A DNA stretch of 64,000 bases. Origin: a virus. The notes under the pieces were generated by a model that did not search any database, was not told the origin of the DNA, and saw only the letters and a program-made list of their open reading frames with translations. The position numbers and the translations under genes are program-made. Of the stretch, positions 42,923 to 51,365 are shown one piece after another. Every line of letters begins with the position of its first letter. The first letter of the stretch is position 1. The stretch covers positions 1 through 64,000 of IMG/VR virus record IMGVR_UViG_3300048672_000512; one strand, written 5' to 3'.

Positions 42923-44247
42923 ACAAAAAAGAAAAGGAAGAGCTGCTACGCTCCGGTGTTGGGTATTACCTAGCACCTGCCTGCATAGATAGAATACTGC
43001 CATCGCTTATCAAAGAGGTTGCAGATGGGTCAACAGAGTTGACAGCGTCAACGCAGAAAGAAGGGGCGCTAGCTAAGTACCACCTAACGATGCCTGGAAA
43101 GAGTCTGTATATTGCTTCAGACTCTTACGCTTTGCGAAACACACAGCTTCTGAAATCAAAGAACTTCCACAACTGGCGAGCATTGTCCGACTCACCCTTT
43201 GGTCTGATAAATCACTTTGATAGTCCAGATCGGATTGCAGGTTTCCTGAAGTCTACCAAGTTGATTCTTCAGGACTCTGGTGGTTTTCAGATGGCTACCG
43301 GAAAGACAGACTTTGTGTGTCCTGAGTACGTTCTGGAAAAGCACAGAAACAACGCAGACATCGGAGTGACACTGGATATTCCGATCTACCCGTTCACGCA
43401 TGCTATAACAGCAGAGACAATACCAAGAGTTGCGTCAGTCACTGAAAGAACGAACCGATACTTTCTGAAGTCTGGCTATAGCAGCTTCATGAATCTGAAT
43501 CATGGAAGAAACATCAAGGAGCGTCTGAAGTGGATGGAGAGCACTCAGAAAAAGGCTCCGGGTGTCGCTCTATGCATCGGGGGTTTCATCAGCAACAATC
43601 GCAGAAAGGTGCTACCCAAAGCGTTTGCTGCAACGGTTGTCAAGCTCATTCAAGCGTCTGGGTATAGATACTTTCATGTTTTGGGTGTTAGTACAAGTTG
43701 GCAACAGATCATCCTAGCTTCAATAGCGCACAGGTATAAAGTGCTGATAACCAGCGACAGCACATCCTGGCTTACACTAGCGCGACGCGGCTGCTTGATA
43801 ACGCCTAACTATGACGTGTATCAGCTTCCAAAGTCAAAGCCTGGTCACAAGACAGACAAGCTTTTGAACTGCGTGTGTCCTGCTTGTTCCATCTTTCAGT
43901 ACGAAGCTTTGTACTCGCACAACACGCGGTTTGCTCTTGTGCACAATTTGCTAGCAGCAGACCGAATTGCTTCTCAAATCAACGCAGTTTTTGCTGGCAA
44001 TCCAGACCTGTCTGTAGACTGGGAGTCCAGTCTTGTGAAAGAGAACATGAAAGGCGTTGACGCCTACATAAACGGCGAACGTGTATGGAAGGACACAGAC
44101 GAACTGAAGACCGGAACAACCAAAATTCGAGAGTCGCTGTTCAGCAGCAGCGAAGACTTTGTGCATGCAGATCTGGCAACACAGAAGGCTTCCCTGAACA
44201 GAATTTTGACAGCATACGACAAGTTCTTTGCAGAAAGAGGAATCTAA
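42919..44247 (+). CDS. dpdA: DpdA/TGT-type guanine transglycosylase, 442 aa
   Basis: The protein shows the TGT-fold signatures. LQDSGGFQ carries Asp119. ITSDSTSW carries Asp280. A zinc site is formed by Cys318, Cys320, Cys323 (CVCPAC) and a downstream His (LVHNL). LDIPIYPF and CIGGFIS line the base pocket. tRNA TGT enzymes exchange guanine for preQ bases. Phage relatives called DpdA act on DNA and insert 7-deazaguanines. The QueD/QueE context in a phage favours DpdA. Asp280 as nucleophile and the zinc ligands align with the known enzyme by position. It overlaps the upstream gene by 4 bases. Confidence 0.85.
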   Translation: MNKKEKEELLRSGVGYYLAPACIDRILPSLIKEVADGSTELTASTQKEGALAKYHLTMPGKSLYIASDSYALRNTQLLKSKNFHNWRALSDSPFGLINHFDSPDRIAGFLKSTKLILQDSGGFQMATGKTDFVCPEYVLEKHRNNADIGVTLDIPIYPFTHAITAETIPRVASVTERTNRYFLKSGYSSFMNLNHGRNIKERLKWMESTQKKAPGVALCIGGFISNNRRKVLPKAFAATVVKLIQASGYRYFHVLGVSTSWQQIILASIAHRYKVLITSDSTSWLTLARRGCLITPNYDVYQLPKSKPGHKTDKLLNCVCPACSIFQYEALYSHNTRFALVHNLLAADRIASQINAVFAGNPDLSVDWESSLVKENMKGVDAYINGERVWKDTDELKTGTTKIRESLFSSSEDFVHADLATQKASLNRILTAYDKFFAERGI

Positions 44248-44248
44248 C

Positions 44249-45463
44249 ATGAGCAAGATGTTTTACGTCGGTCTGGAGCGCTATCAGTCTCGCTACAGCT
44301 ATGATCTTGAGAATTGGACGCGCCAAGCCTGTGGTGAAAACTTTCCGCTTGAATTCGTTTCTGTTGGAGACAGCAAGTCGCTACACGCAATCAGCAACGG
44401 TCAGGTTCTTGACGCGTGTATTCGACCGCTACACGCGCTGATGCAGATTTCTGAGTTGATTCAATACGTGCAAGACGGAAGTCTAACTTCCGACGATCTG
44501 ATCTTCTTTGAAGACATGTACCATCCTGGCTTGGATGGTCTAGCTTACGCTCTTGCTCTGAAACGCGTCAAGCCACTTATCGTAGGTCGCTGCCTAGCGC
44601 AGACAATCGATCCAGACGATTTCACGTCAAACCATCCGGTGCTGCGCAAGTGGATGCCCAAGTATGAAAAGATGGCGCTTGACATCTTTGACGTACTGTT
44701 TGTTGCATCGCATGAAATGGTGAGCTTCATGCGAGCGGCTGGTTGGAACGCGCACGTGCTTGTTACCGGTCTTCCATTCAGCACAAAGTGTGTACGTGAA
44801 GTTGCAAACTGCAATCCTGATGGTATGCAGCCTGAAGGCTTTCACTCGCGCAAGCAGCGCGTGGTGTTTGCTTCGCGTCTTGACTGGGAAAAGCAACCCG
44901 TCTTCTTCCTTGAGGTTGCAAGAACAGTGCGTAAGATAGCACCGCATATCGAGTTTGCTTTCTTATCAGGCAAGCCGTGGTCAAGCAACAGACGGAGCAT
45001 TGAAGTTGAGATCCGCAAGGATATCAATGACGGTCTGGTTTCCATGTACGACAACCTTAGCAAGGAAGCGTACTACGATATTCTAAAAGACTCGCGTGTG
45101 CTGTTCAATTGCGCGCTGCAAGACTGGGTTTCAAACACGGTGTCTGAAGCTGATGCTCTTGGCTGCAATCTGGTGTTTCCTGCCTACCGCTCTTTTGTTG
45201 AGTTGTTTGTGGAGCGACAGTCCTGCCTGTACACACCTTGGAATGTAAAACAAGCAGCGGACGCGGTAATCGTAGCTTGTTGCAAGCCGGATGAAAAGAT
45301 CGGAAGTACGGCCGATATGATGTCAGCAATGACAGCTAGCAGCATGACACAACTTGCTGAGCTACTGCAAGATCATATTCAAGGAGAAGGCTTTTCGCAT
45401 GGAACTACGGTTGCTGACCTTGACAGGATGCATTTTAACCGAGCAGACTGGAGCTACACATGA
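44249..45463 (+). CDS. GT-B glycosyltransferase
   Basis: The ATG at 44249 has GAAAGAGG upstream and follows the dpdA stop by one base. The C-terminal half is typical of glycosyltransferase family 4/1: FASRLDWEKQPVFFLEVA, then EFAFLSGKPW, LVSMYDNLSKEAYYDILK, and ALQDWVSNTVSEADALGCN, the nucleotide-sugar-binding E-x7-E type site. The N-terminal half is a Rossmann-like domain with FFEDMYHPGLDGL. No membrane or signal segment is seen, so it is cytoplasmic. Its place between dpdA and queE suggests glycosylation of a modified base in DNA. Confidence 0.8.
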   Translation: MSKMFYVGLERYQSRYSYDLENWTRQACGENFPLEFVSVGDSKSLHAISNGQVLDACIRPLHALMQISELIQYVQDGSLTSDDLIFFEDMYHPGLDGLAYALALKRVKPLIVGRCLAQTIDPDDFTSNHPVLRKWMPKYEKMALDIFDVLFVASHEMVSFMRAAGWNAHVLVTGLPFSTKCVREVANCNPDGMQPEGFHSRKQRVVFASRLDWEKQPVFFLEVARTVRKIAPHIEFAFLSGKPWSSNRRSIEVEIRKDINDGLVSMYDNLSKEAYYDILKDSRVLFNCALQDWVSNTVSEADALGCNLVFPAYRSFVELFVERQSCLYTPWNVKQAADAVIVACCKPDEKIGSTADMMSAMTASSMTQLAELLQDHIQGEGFSHGTTVADLDRMHFNRADWSYT

Positions 45464-46311
45464 TTCCTATCTATGCAGATACAAATGTAGGGCCGAAGTT
45501 CTACACGCGAGCCGATGCGCTGCTTGTACGCCACACGTTCTTCACTATTCAGAGTGAAGGTCCATTCTGCGGGCGGCCTGCTTTCTTCATTCGCCTGGGA
45601 GGATGTAATCTTGGCGACAAGTCCAAGTACTGTTCTTTCTGTGACTCGGATTTCAGAGCAGAGCATTCCACGTATCAAACCTACCAAGAATTGCTTGACA
45701 AGATTCTTGAAGTAAGGGCGCCGCTTGAGTATGACCCGCTTATCGTGATCACGGGCGGTGAGCCGTTTCTGCAGGCTATACAGCTTCAGCGTTTTGTACG
45801 GCACTTGCATGAAAACTTGGACTGGGTTGAAATTCAATTTGAGTCCAACGGAACAATGTTTTCGCACATCCGCAGCCTACTAGCGCAAGCTGTCTACAAC
45901 TCCGTGTCTGTAGTCGTGTCTCCAAAAGCTGCAATGACGGATGATGGCTTACACTTCACGGGCGACCCTGGAGCTTCCTTCACCGACGCTGAAGAATCAG
46001 ACAGCGCATCTGAAGAAACCTGGTTTATTGCAGACAACCTCTATTACAAGTTTGTGGTTTCTGCAGATCCAACTTCAAAGCATAACCAGTTGCCTGCATG
46101 GGTAGACAGGATTCCGCCAGAGAAGGTTTACATATCTGCTATTGCAGAGTACAGGCGTGAACTGAAGCCTGGAGAAACCGCAAACCTGTGGGATGCGACT
46201 CTGATTGATCAGGCGAGTACTTCCAAGAACTACCAATATGCTGCTGAACTTGCAATGGAGAAAGGATTCAACCTGAGTGTACAGAGTCACCTTCTTTGCT
46301 CAATAGAATAA
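45460..46311 (+). CDS. queE: QueE, 7-carboxy-7-deazaguanine synthase
   Basis: The N-terminal segment FFTIQSEGPFCGRPAFFIRL is characteristic of QueE. The radical SAM cluster is CNLGDKSKYCSFC, a Cx8Cx2C spacing. VITGGEPFLQ is the SAM-binding GGE motif and FESNGTMF a further family motif. The reaction turns carboxytetrahydropterin into CDG, from which host or phage QueC makes preQ0. The start overlaps the stop of the glycosyltransferase (ATGA). QueC and FolE are not in this window, so they are elsewhere or come from the host. Confidence 0.9.
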   Translation: MIPIYADTNVGPKFYTRADALLVRHTFFTIQSEGPFCGRPAFFIRLGGCNLGDKSKYCSFCDSDFRAEHSTYQTYQELLDKILEVRAPLEYDPLIVITGGEPFLQAIQLQRFVRHLHENLDWVEIQFESNGTMFSHIRSLLAQAVYNSVSVVVSPKAAMTDDGLHFTGDPGASFTDAEESDSASEETWFIADNLYYKFVVSADPTSKHNQLPAWVDRIPPEKVYISAIAEYRRELKPGETANLWDATLIDQASTSKNYQYAAELAMEKGFNLSVQSHLLCSIE

Positions 46312-46436
46312 TGTATCAAGGATACCAAAGAAAGACAGACAGAAGGTTCTGTCTTGCGTGTGGATGCAACCGTTGGCATTTCAAAACCGAAAATGGCAAT
46401 TGGTATTGCATCGTGTGTTTCCGACTCTTAACCTAA
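46311..46436 (+). CDS. Small zinc-ribbon protein, 41 aa
   Basis: The ATG at 46311 overlaps the QueE stop (TAATG). The 41 residues include FCLACGCNRW and WYCIVC, two CxxC pairs about 17 residues apart that could form a zinc ribbon. It follows the deazaguanine genes and ends 12 bases before the next gene. Translation is supported only by position, coupling and the cysteine pattern. Confidence 0.5.
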   Translation: MYQGYQRKTDRRFCLACGCNRWHFKTENGNWYCIVCFRLLT

Positions 46437-46448
46437 GCGGGACGTCAA

Positions 46449-46814
46449 ATGATCAAGAAGATTTCAACCATGCTACTTCTGTGCGCTACAGTTTCACTAG
46501 CACCAGTTGTGCAAGCTGCAGAGGTTTCCTCAGATATCAATCTGCGCCCTATTGTTAGTACGGCTAGGGGCTTGGGTTATCTGCTTGGCACAAATGAAGA
46601 CGAGCGCAAGCTGTTTTTCGGTTACCTGTACGGAGCTTTAGGCATGGGGAACCATGTATTCTTTTGTCTTCCGGAAACTCCATCGATAAAGAGTATGGGG
46701 CTATTTGCAGTGCGTGCCTTTAACTCCATCCCAGAAGACAAACGGGACGTAGTAGAGGCAGCAGACGCTCTAGCTGTTTATCTGGCACTTCGATACAAGT
46801 GCACAAAGGCGTGA
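46449..46814 (+). CDS. Secreted Rap1a/Tai-like protein, 121 aa
   Basis: The N-terminus MIKKISTMLLLCATVSLAPVVQAAE is a classic signal peptide with an AxA cleavage site. The mature part has FFGYLYGALGMGN, FFCLPETPS and a C-terminal ALRYKC. This fits the small Cys-paired periplasmic Rap1a/Tai immunity-type fold. A phage copy would act in the periplasm, for example in superinfection exclusion or neutralising a toxin. The family match is by eye. A strong terminator follows. Confidence 0.6.
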   Translation: MIKKISTMLLLCATVSLAPVVQAAEVSSDINLRPIVSTARGLGYLLGTNEDERKLFFGYLYGALGMGNHVFFCLPETPSIKSMGLFAVRAFNSIPEDKRDVVEAADALAVYLALRYKCTKA

Positions 46815-46822
46815 ACCTTGTG

Positions 46823-46855
46823 AAGGCTCTGTAGATAACTCTACAGAGCCTTTTT
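46823..46855 (+). terminator. Strong terminator before the polymerase gene
   Basis: AAGGCTCTGTAGA pairs with TCTACAGAGCCTT around TAAC, a 13-bp stem with a T5 run. The next start codon is only six bases further on. Confidence 0.9.
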
Positions 46856-46860
46856 AACTT

Positions 46861-49365
46861 ATGACCATGTTTACCGCCTACTTTGAAACTGGACAGCTGC
46901 GCTACCGTAGTGATCTTGAAGTCCTAAACCTTTCTGAGGTGGAAGACTTCTACAAGCTAGTGCCAGTATGTTCTAGAAACTGGAAGTCCTCCGAGTTCCG
47001 TCTTCTGGTTGTTGTGGAAGCTGTAGATCGTCAAGACCTGAAGACAGGAAAGCTTCTGTCTATGGACCTTGAAAAGGAGCGCGGTTCCTCCTACTACGCA
47101 AACACAATGACTGCACTTCTACCTGGGCTGCTTGACGCCTCATGGAAGATGTACACAGACTGGCTTGCAGTAGACAATGAAACACCTGAAGTTTCTGAAG
47201 TAGCTCTTGGTGTTGTCAATTTCAACGCTGCAAAGACGTACACGCTTGAGCCTACAGCAAGAAAGGCGATGCACAAGAAGTTTGCGGATCGTGTTATACA
47301 CGTGATCGATAGCATGAAACCCACGCATGTCTTTGTGTGTGGAGACACTGCTACCGTCAACCTGTTGGAATTGCTATCCGAACAGGATGTTCCTCACTGC
47401 GAAGTGAAGCGTGGCTGGGTTTTTGACCTAACGCACAAGAACCACAAGTTCAAGCTGGTTCCATCGCTGGATCTTGAAACGCTGTACAACCCAAAGGCTA
47501 ACGAGTCTGCAGATGACGACGACGGCGACTCAGACATGGCGGACAAGTACGCAACTGCAGATCTGCTGTACTTTGTAGGTCGCAACCTTGTAAACCTGTT
47601 TGCTGGACGGCACCTGTACTCTCTTAAGAGGCTGCGTCCAAAGGCCGTGTATGTAGACACCGTGGAACAGTTTGACAAGGTCATGGACCTTGTTGAATCT
47701 CCGGACGTTGAATATGTTGGCACAGACACGGAAGGTGCTAGCCTGAATGTAGTGACCAACAAGATATTTTCTGTGCAGTTTGCTGTAGACACAAAGGTTG
47801 GCTATGTCATACCGCTGTTGCATCCAGATACGCCGTTTGATGGAGAAGAGCTGAAGTATGTTTTCAAGCGACTTCGGAAGTTCTTTGGTGCTACCAAAGA
47901 GGCAAGCCTGAAGACGCTGGTGTACATCAACGGCAAGTTTGACCTGCGCTTTCTACGTGTGCAACTAGGCATTCCTGTCATTCTGCATCGCACCTATGAG
48001 GTTAACGCCGGCGAACAGCTTCTGGATGAAAACATTGGCTTGTTTGGTGGTGCTGATTCTGGAGGTCTGCGCTTTCGCAAGGATAACGACAAGGTCCGCA
48101 CCTCGTATCAAGGCCTCATGAATGCTCTGTGCCTGTACGAGAACGACGCTTACTACAATCTGCAGTTTTCAAAAGAAGACCGTGGAAACATGGGTGCGCA
48201 ACCGTTGAATGATCCAGACGTTCTCTACTACTGCGCGCATGACTCTGTAGCTGTCTTAGCCATGGCACGCATGCAGATACGTAGAGCTAAACATACATTC
48301 GTGCGTCCGAACTTTGACAGCAAGAAGCTGGTTCCATATTACAAGTATTTCATTCGGCACGTTGTTCTACAGATGGGGGCTACGGTTCAAGGTCTTTCCT
48401 ACATGGAGCAGAATGGCTCGCCCATTGACCTTGAATACCTGACCATTCTTGCTGGAAAGAAGTCACCTTTGCTTGCTGAAATCAATCAGCTGAACAACGA
48501 CATGCGGGCCTTCCCTAGCGTAGCTGCAACAGAGAAGCTGCTGTTGAAGTCTATGGGGCGCTCCGGTGGTGGTTTGCTTGGTTCCGTTGGAACTGCTGGC
48601 ATGTTCGACATATCTAAGCGGGATCACTTGCACAAGCTGTTCTACGAAGTGATGAAGCTTAAAGTGGTGTCGCATACAGGCGGTGGTGCCGTAGCAATCG
48701 ACAAAGAGTTCATAAACACCTACAGCGCGGATTACAAGGAAGTAGCAACCTTTGGTCAGTACACCAAGGTAACGAAGCTGATGTCAACCTACGTCAAAGG
48801 GTGGTTGAAGAAGATTCAAGTTTCGGTAGACGACCTAGCTAGAAGTGTTCTGAGTCCTGGCTTTGGATTCTTTACCATTGTCACTGGACGCCTGAACAGT
48901 TTCAAACCTTCTTTGCAGAACGTACCGTCACGCGGAGGTACGGCAAAGATAATCAAGCGAATGTTTCGAGCACCCAAGGGTTTTCTTAGCGTCAATTTCG
49001 ATTACAGCGCGAATGAAATCCGTGGCGGCGCTATCCTTGCAAAGGATGATAAGCTAGCCGGAGCTTTTCAAGATGGTATCGATCTACGTAAACAGTGGAT
49101 TGTAAAACCTTCAGCTGAACTTGCAGCCAGTCTAGCAACGCGCGGTGACGTCCATATTCAGAACGTCAAACGCCTGTTTGGTGTTTGGGTTGCAAAGTCC
49201 GACCCTCGCCGTAATGCCATTAAGGCAGTTGTGTTCGGTCTTATGTATGGAAAGGGTGCAGGAACCCTCGGTAAGGACTTGAAGAAGGACGCTCTGAATG
49301 AGGCTATGGATAAGCGTCGCAGTATCGTCAAACAGATACGGGAACTTGAAAAAGAAGTAAGCTGA
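46861..49365 (+). CDS. polA: Family A DNA polymerase, N-terminal piece (exonuclease + motifs A and B)
   Basis: This 834-residue protein has an N-terminal region of about 250 residues with HVFVCGDTATVNLLELL, loosely like uracil-DNA-glycosylase folds. A 3'-5' exonuclease domain follows (Asp289/Glu291 in GTDTEG; YINGKFDLRF; YYCAHDS). Then come the polymerase palm and fingers. Motif A is VNFDYSANEIRGG with Asp714. Motif B is RRNAIKAVVFGLMYG with Lys788, Phe792 and Tyr796. The protein ends in a charged helix (KRRSIVKQIRELEKEVS). Motif C is missing and is supplied by the gene at 50413. No ribosome-binding site is visible between the terminator and the start. Confidence 0.9.
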   Translation: MTMFTAYFETGQLRYRSDLEVLNLSEVEDFYKLVPVCSRNWKSSEFRLLVVVEAVDRQDLKTGKLLSMDLEKERGSSYYANTMTALLPGLLDASWKMYTDWLAVDNETPEVSEVALGVVNFNAAKTYTLEPTARKAMHKKFADRVIHVIDSMKPTHVFVCGDTATVNLLELLSEQDVPHCEVKRGWVFDLTHKNHKFKLVPSLDLETLYNPKANESADDDDGDSDMADKYATADLLYFVGRNLVNLFAGRHLYSLKRLRPKAVYVDTVEQFDKVMDLVESPDVEYVGTDTEGASLNVVTNKIFSVQFAVDTKVGYVIPLLHPDTPFDGEELKYVFKRLRKFFGATKEASLKTLVYINGKFDLRFLRVQLGIPVILHRTYEVNAGEQLLDENIGLFGGADSGGLRFRKDNDKVRTSYQGLMNALCLYENDAYYNLQFSKEDRGNMGAQPLNDPDVLYYCAHDSVAVLAMARMQIRRAKHTFVRPNFDSKKLVPYYKYFIRHVVLQMGATVQGLSYMEQNGSPIDLEYLTILAGKKSPLLAEINQLNNDMRAFPSVAATEKLLLKSMGRSGGGLLGSVGTAGMFDISKRDHLHKLFYEVMKLKVVSHTGGGAVAIDKEFINTYSADYKEVATFGQYTKVTKLMSTYVKGWLKKIQVSVDDLARSVLSPGFGFFTIVTGRLNSFKPSLQNVPSRGGTAKIIKRMFRAPKGFLSVNFDYSANEIRGGAILAKDDKLAGAFQDGIDLRKQWIVKPSAELAASLATRGDVHIQNVKRLFGVWVAKSDPRRNAIKAVVFGLMYGKGAGTLGKDLKKDALNEAMDKRRSIVKQIRELEKEVS

Positions 49366-49398
49366 GCTACCAACCCAAGAAATCACACGGAGAGTAAG

Positions 49399-50412
49399 AT
49401 GCCAAATGCAGGAAGTCAAACTAGTCAGACTAGTCACGATGTAACGATACGCAAGATGTTGGATGGGTGCGAGCTTCTTGTAGACGCTTACAGCCTGACT
49501 TGCGTGGATCCAGTCGTACCGTCGCCGCACGGAGCCTCCTATATGTTTGTGGATGGCACGTGGGTAGGCGCTAGTACAAGCATAACCGGAACCGTTGGAC
49601 GCAAAGCGCGTGTTATTCCACACCAAGGATCAGCACCGCCGCGTTCAAACATCACAACAGAAGTCCTTGCAACAGGAGCAAATACAAACTGCACCGTTGA
49701 AGTATGTATTCCAGGTCAGCTATGGTGGCATGGTCAGAGCATAGAGTTTGCTATTGAACCGTTTTCAGTTCTTGTTCTATCAATGACTGGTACTGGAAAG
49801 TGCGATCTGAGAATCACTGGAAGTGGCTACCAGTCCGTAACAAGCGGGCTTGGTGGCTCTGCTCGCTACAACGTATCTGCAAACAATCCACGAATCACAG
49901 ACATTCGCTCCGGCCCAGCTGTTCATACGTTCACTGCGGGTCAGGCTGGTATGGTGATTGTTCTGTGCTATGACACAATGCTGATAGTGGGACCACCAAC
50001 AGCACCTGCGGGCACGATAACGCATAGCTTCCAGCCAGTAAGCTCCAGCACATACACTGGATATAAAGGCGCTGCGTCATCTACTACTGTCAAGACGGAA
50101 GACAAGGTAAAGATCAACCTTGATAAGCTACCGTCGCATATTAAAGACAGGTATAACGCTACTATTGTTAGAAAGCTGCAAGAGTACATAACAGCGTACG
50201 AGACTGGATCTGGAATTACGCTTGTGCCAAATACCATGTCAGTAACGCAGAGTAAAGATGACCCGCCTCGCACGTTTCATGCTTCCTTTCGTTCTCATGG
50301 ATACGACAAAGAAGTGTTCAATGGACTAGACGCCTTTCTTCTTGTGAAGGGTTATGCAGGAAGTAGATACGACGTTGCTTCCTCCCTGATAGATCTTGAC
50401 TTTGAGGTGTGA
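49399..50412 (+). CDS. Beta-rich structural-type protein lying between the polymerase halves, 337 aa
   Basis: The N-terminal 40 residues are polar with an SQTSQTS repeat. The middle is Gly/Thr/Ser rich with strands such as EFAIEPFSVLVLSMTG and KCDLRITGSGYQS. The C-terminal 110 residues (IKDRYNATIVRKLQEYI) are alpha/beta. It carries no nuclease or intein motif, so it does not look like a homing element. GGAG lies seven bases upstream. Its stop codon is directly followed by the ATG of the polymerase C-terminal piece. A virion protein or polymerase-associated factor is possible. Confidence 0.7.
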   Translation: MPNAGSQTSQTSHDVTIRKMLDGCELLVDAYSLTCVDPVVPSPHGASYMFVDGTWVGASTSITGTVGRKARVIPHQGSAPPRSNITTEVLATGANTNCTVEVCIPGQLWWHGQSIEFAIEPFSVLVLSMTGTGKCDLRITGSGYQSVTSGLGGSARYNVSANNPRITDIRSGPAVHTFTAGQAGMVIVLCYDTMLIVGPPTAPAGTITHSFQPVSSSTYTGYKGAASSTTVKTEDKVKINLDKLPSHIKDRYNATIVRKLQEYITAYETGSGITLVPNTMSVTQSKDDPPRTFHASFRSHGYDKEVFNGLDAFLLVKGYAGSRYDVASSLIDLDFEV

Positions 50413-51354
50413 ATGACAACCGAAACAGAGTCACCTAAAGCAAAACTCGCAAGGCTGCGCACCGAGCTGAAAGACATAGACAGCAAGATAGAAGAGATTG
50501 AGGCAAAGGATTGGAAAGCGTTTGCGCAAGAAACCGTTGAAAAGTTCTATGGTGAGTTTGACGCTACGCATCACTATCTGGAAAACTGCGCTGACCACAT
50601 TCTGACAGACATGCACATCATGTCTCCAGTCGGGCGACGACGTAACATGTGGCGAGTTCTTACCGGGCGTCCCGGTATTCTTGCAGCTGCGCAGCGTCGA
50701 GGCAAGAACGCTCCGATTCAAGGCTTTGCTTCCGAGCTTGGTTGTGCAGCGGGTACGCTCATTATTGAGGAGCTTTATCTCTTTCTTCGACGCACACGTA
50801 AGTGGAATTGGCAGTTTCTGAATGACGTTGGTTTGTCTGTGATCGGCTACCTTCTGTCTCTGTACAACCGAGCGGTTCATGACGCTAACTATTACACGGT
50901 TCGCTACGAAACCATGATTCCACACATTCATATCATGCAGCACCAAGCCACCTACGGCGTAGCTCGCTGGTATGAAGAAAACTTTGACATCAAGTTCAAC
51001 GTAGACCCGGAAATCGAACTTGACTTCTCGGCTACTGCCGACAAGACGCACACATGGAACTGGGCGCTACACGGAACCGATGGCATAAAGACCAGTGGTG
51101 ACAGCCTGGATACGTGCCTGTTCAATTCTCTTGTTGATCAAGTGAAGCTGAAACAGATCACCAGCTCCAAGGAACTCAAGAGAATTGTGAAGGTGATCTG
51201 TGCACCCTGGGAAGATCAGGAAATGCGTGACTACCTGAATCAGAAGTACCCACTGTTGGGTGTCACTGATCTTGATACACAGATTGAAGGTTTCCTTGAA
51301 TCGTTCAACGCAAAGATTCAGGCCTTCTGTTCCGAACCAAAGAACTTTGAATAA
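50413..51354 (+). CDS. polA: Family A DNA polymerase, C-terminal piece (motif C)
   Basis: The 313-residue protein starts with a long charged helix (LARLRTELKDIDSKIEEIEA). It continues with sequence typical of the polymerase I palm: EKFYGEFDATHHYLENC, SPVGRRRNMWRV, KNAPIQGFASELG and AVHDANYY, in which His156 and Asp157 are motif C. These elements normally follow the O helix in one chain. The two pieces must associate to give activity, perhaps through the charged helices at the break. The C-terminal 110 residues are unassigned. Confidence 0.85.
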   Translation: MTTETESPKAKLARLRTELKDIDSKIEEIEAKDWKAFAQETVEKFYGEFDATHHYLENCADHILTDMHIMSPVGRRRNMWRVLTGRPGILAAAQRRGKNAPIQGFASELGCAAGTLIIEELYLFLRRTRKWNWQFLNDVGLSVIGYLLSLYNRAVHDANYYTVRYETMIPHIHIMQHQATYGVARWYEENFDIKFNVDPEIELDFSATADKTHTWNWALHGTDGIKTSGDSLDTCLFNSLVDQVKLKQITSSKELKRIVKVICAPWEDQEMRDYLNQKYPLLGVTDLDTQIEGFLESFNAKIQAFCSEPKNFE

Positions 51355-51365
51355 GGAACCATGAA

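Noticed and set aside
49399-50412. Homing element or intron in the split polymerase
   Set aside because: The inserted protein has no GIY-YIG, HNH, LAGLIDADG or Vsr-like motif, and the flanks have no visible intein splicing blocks.
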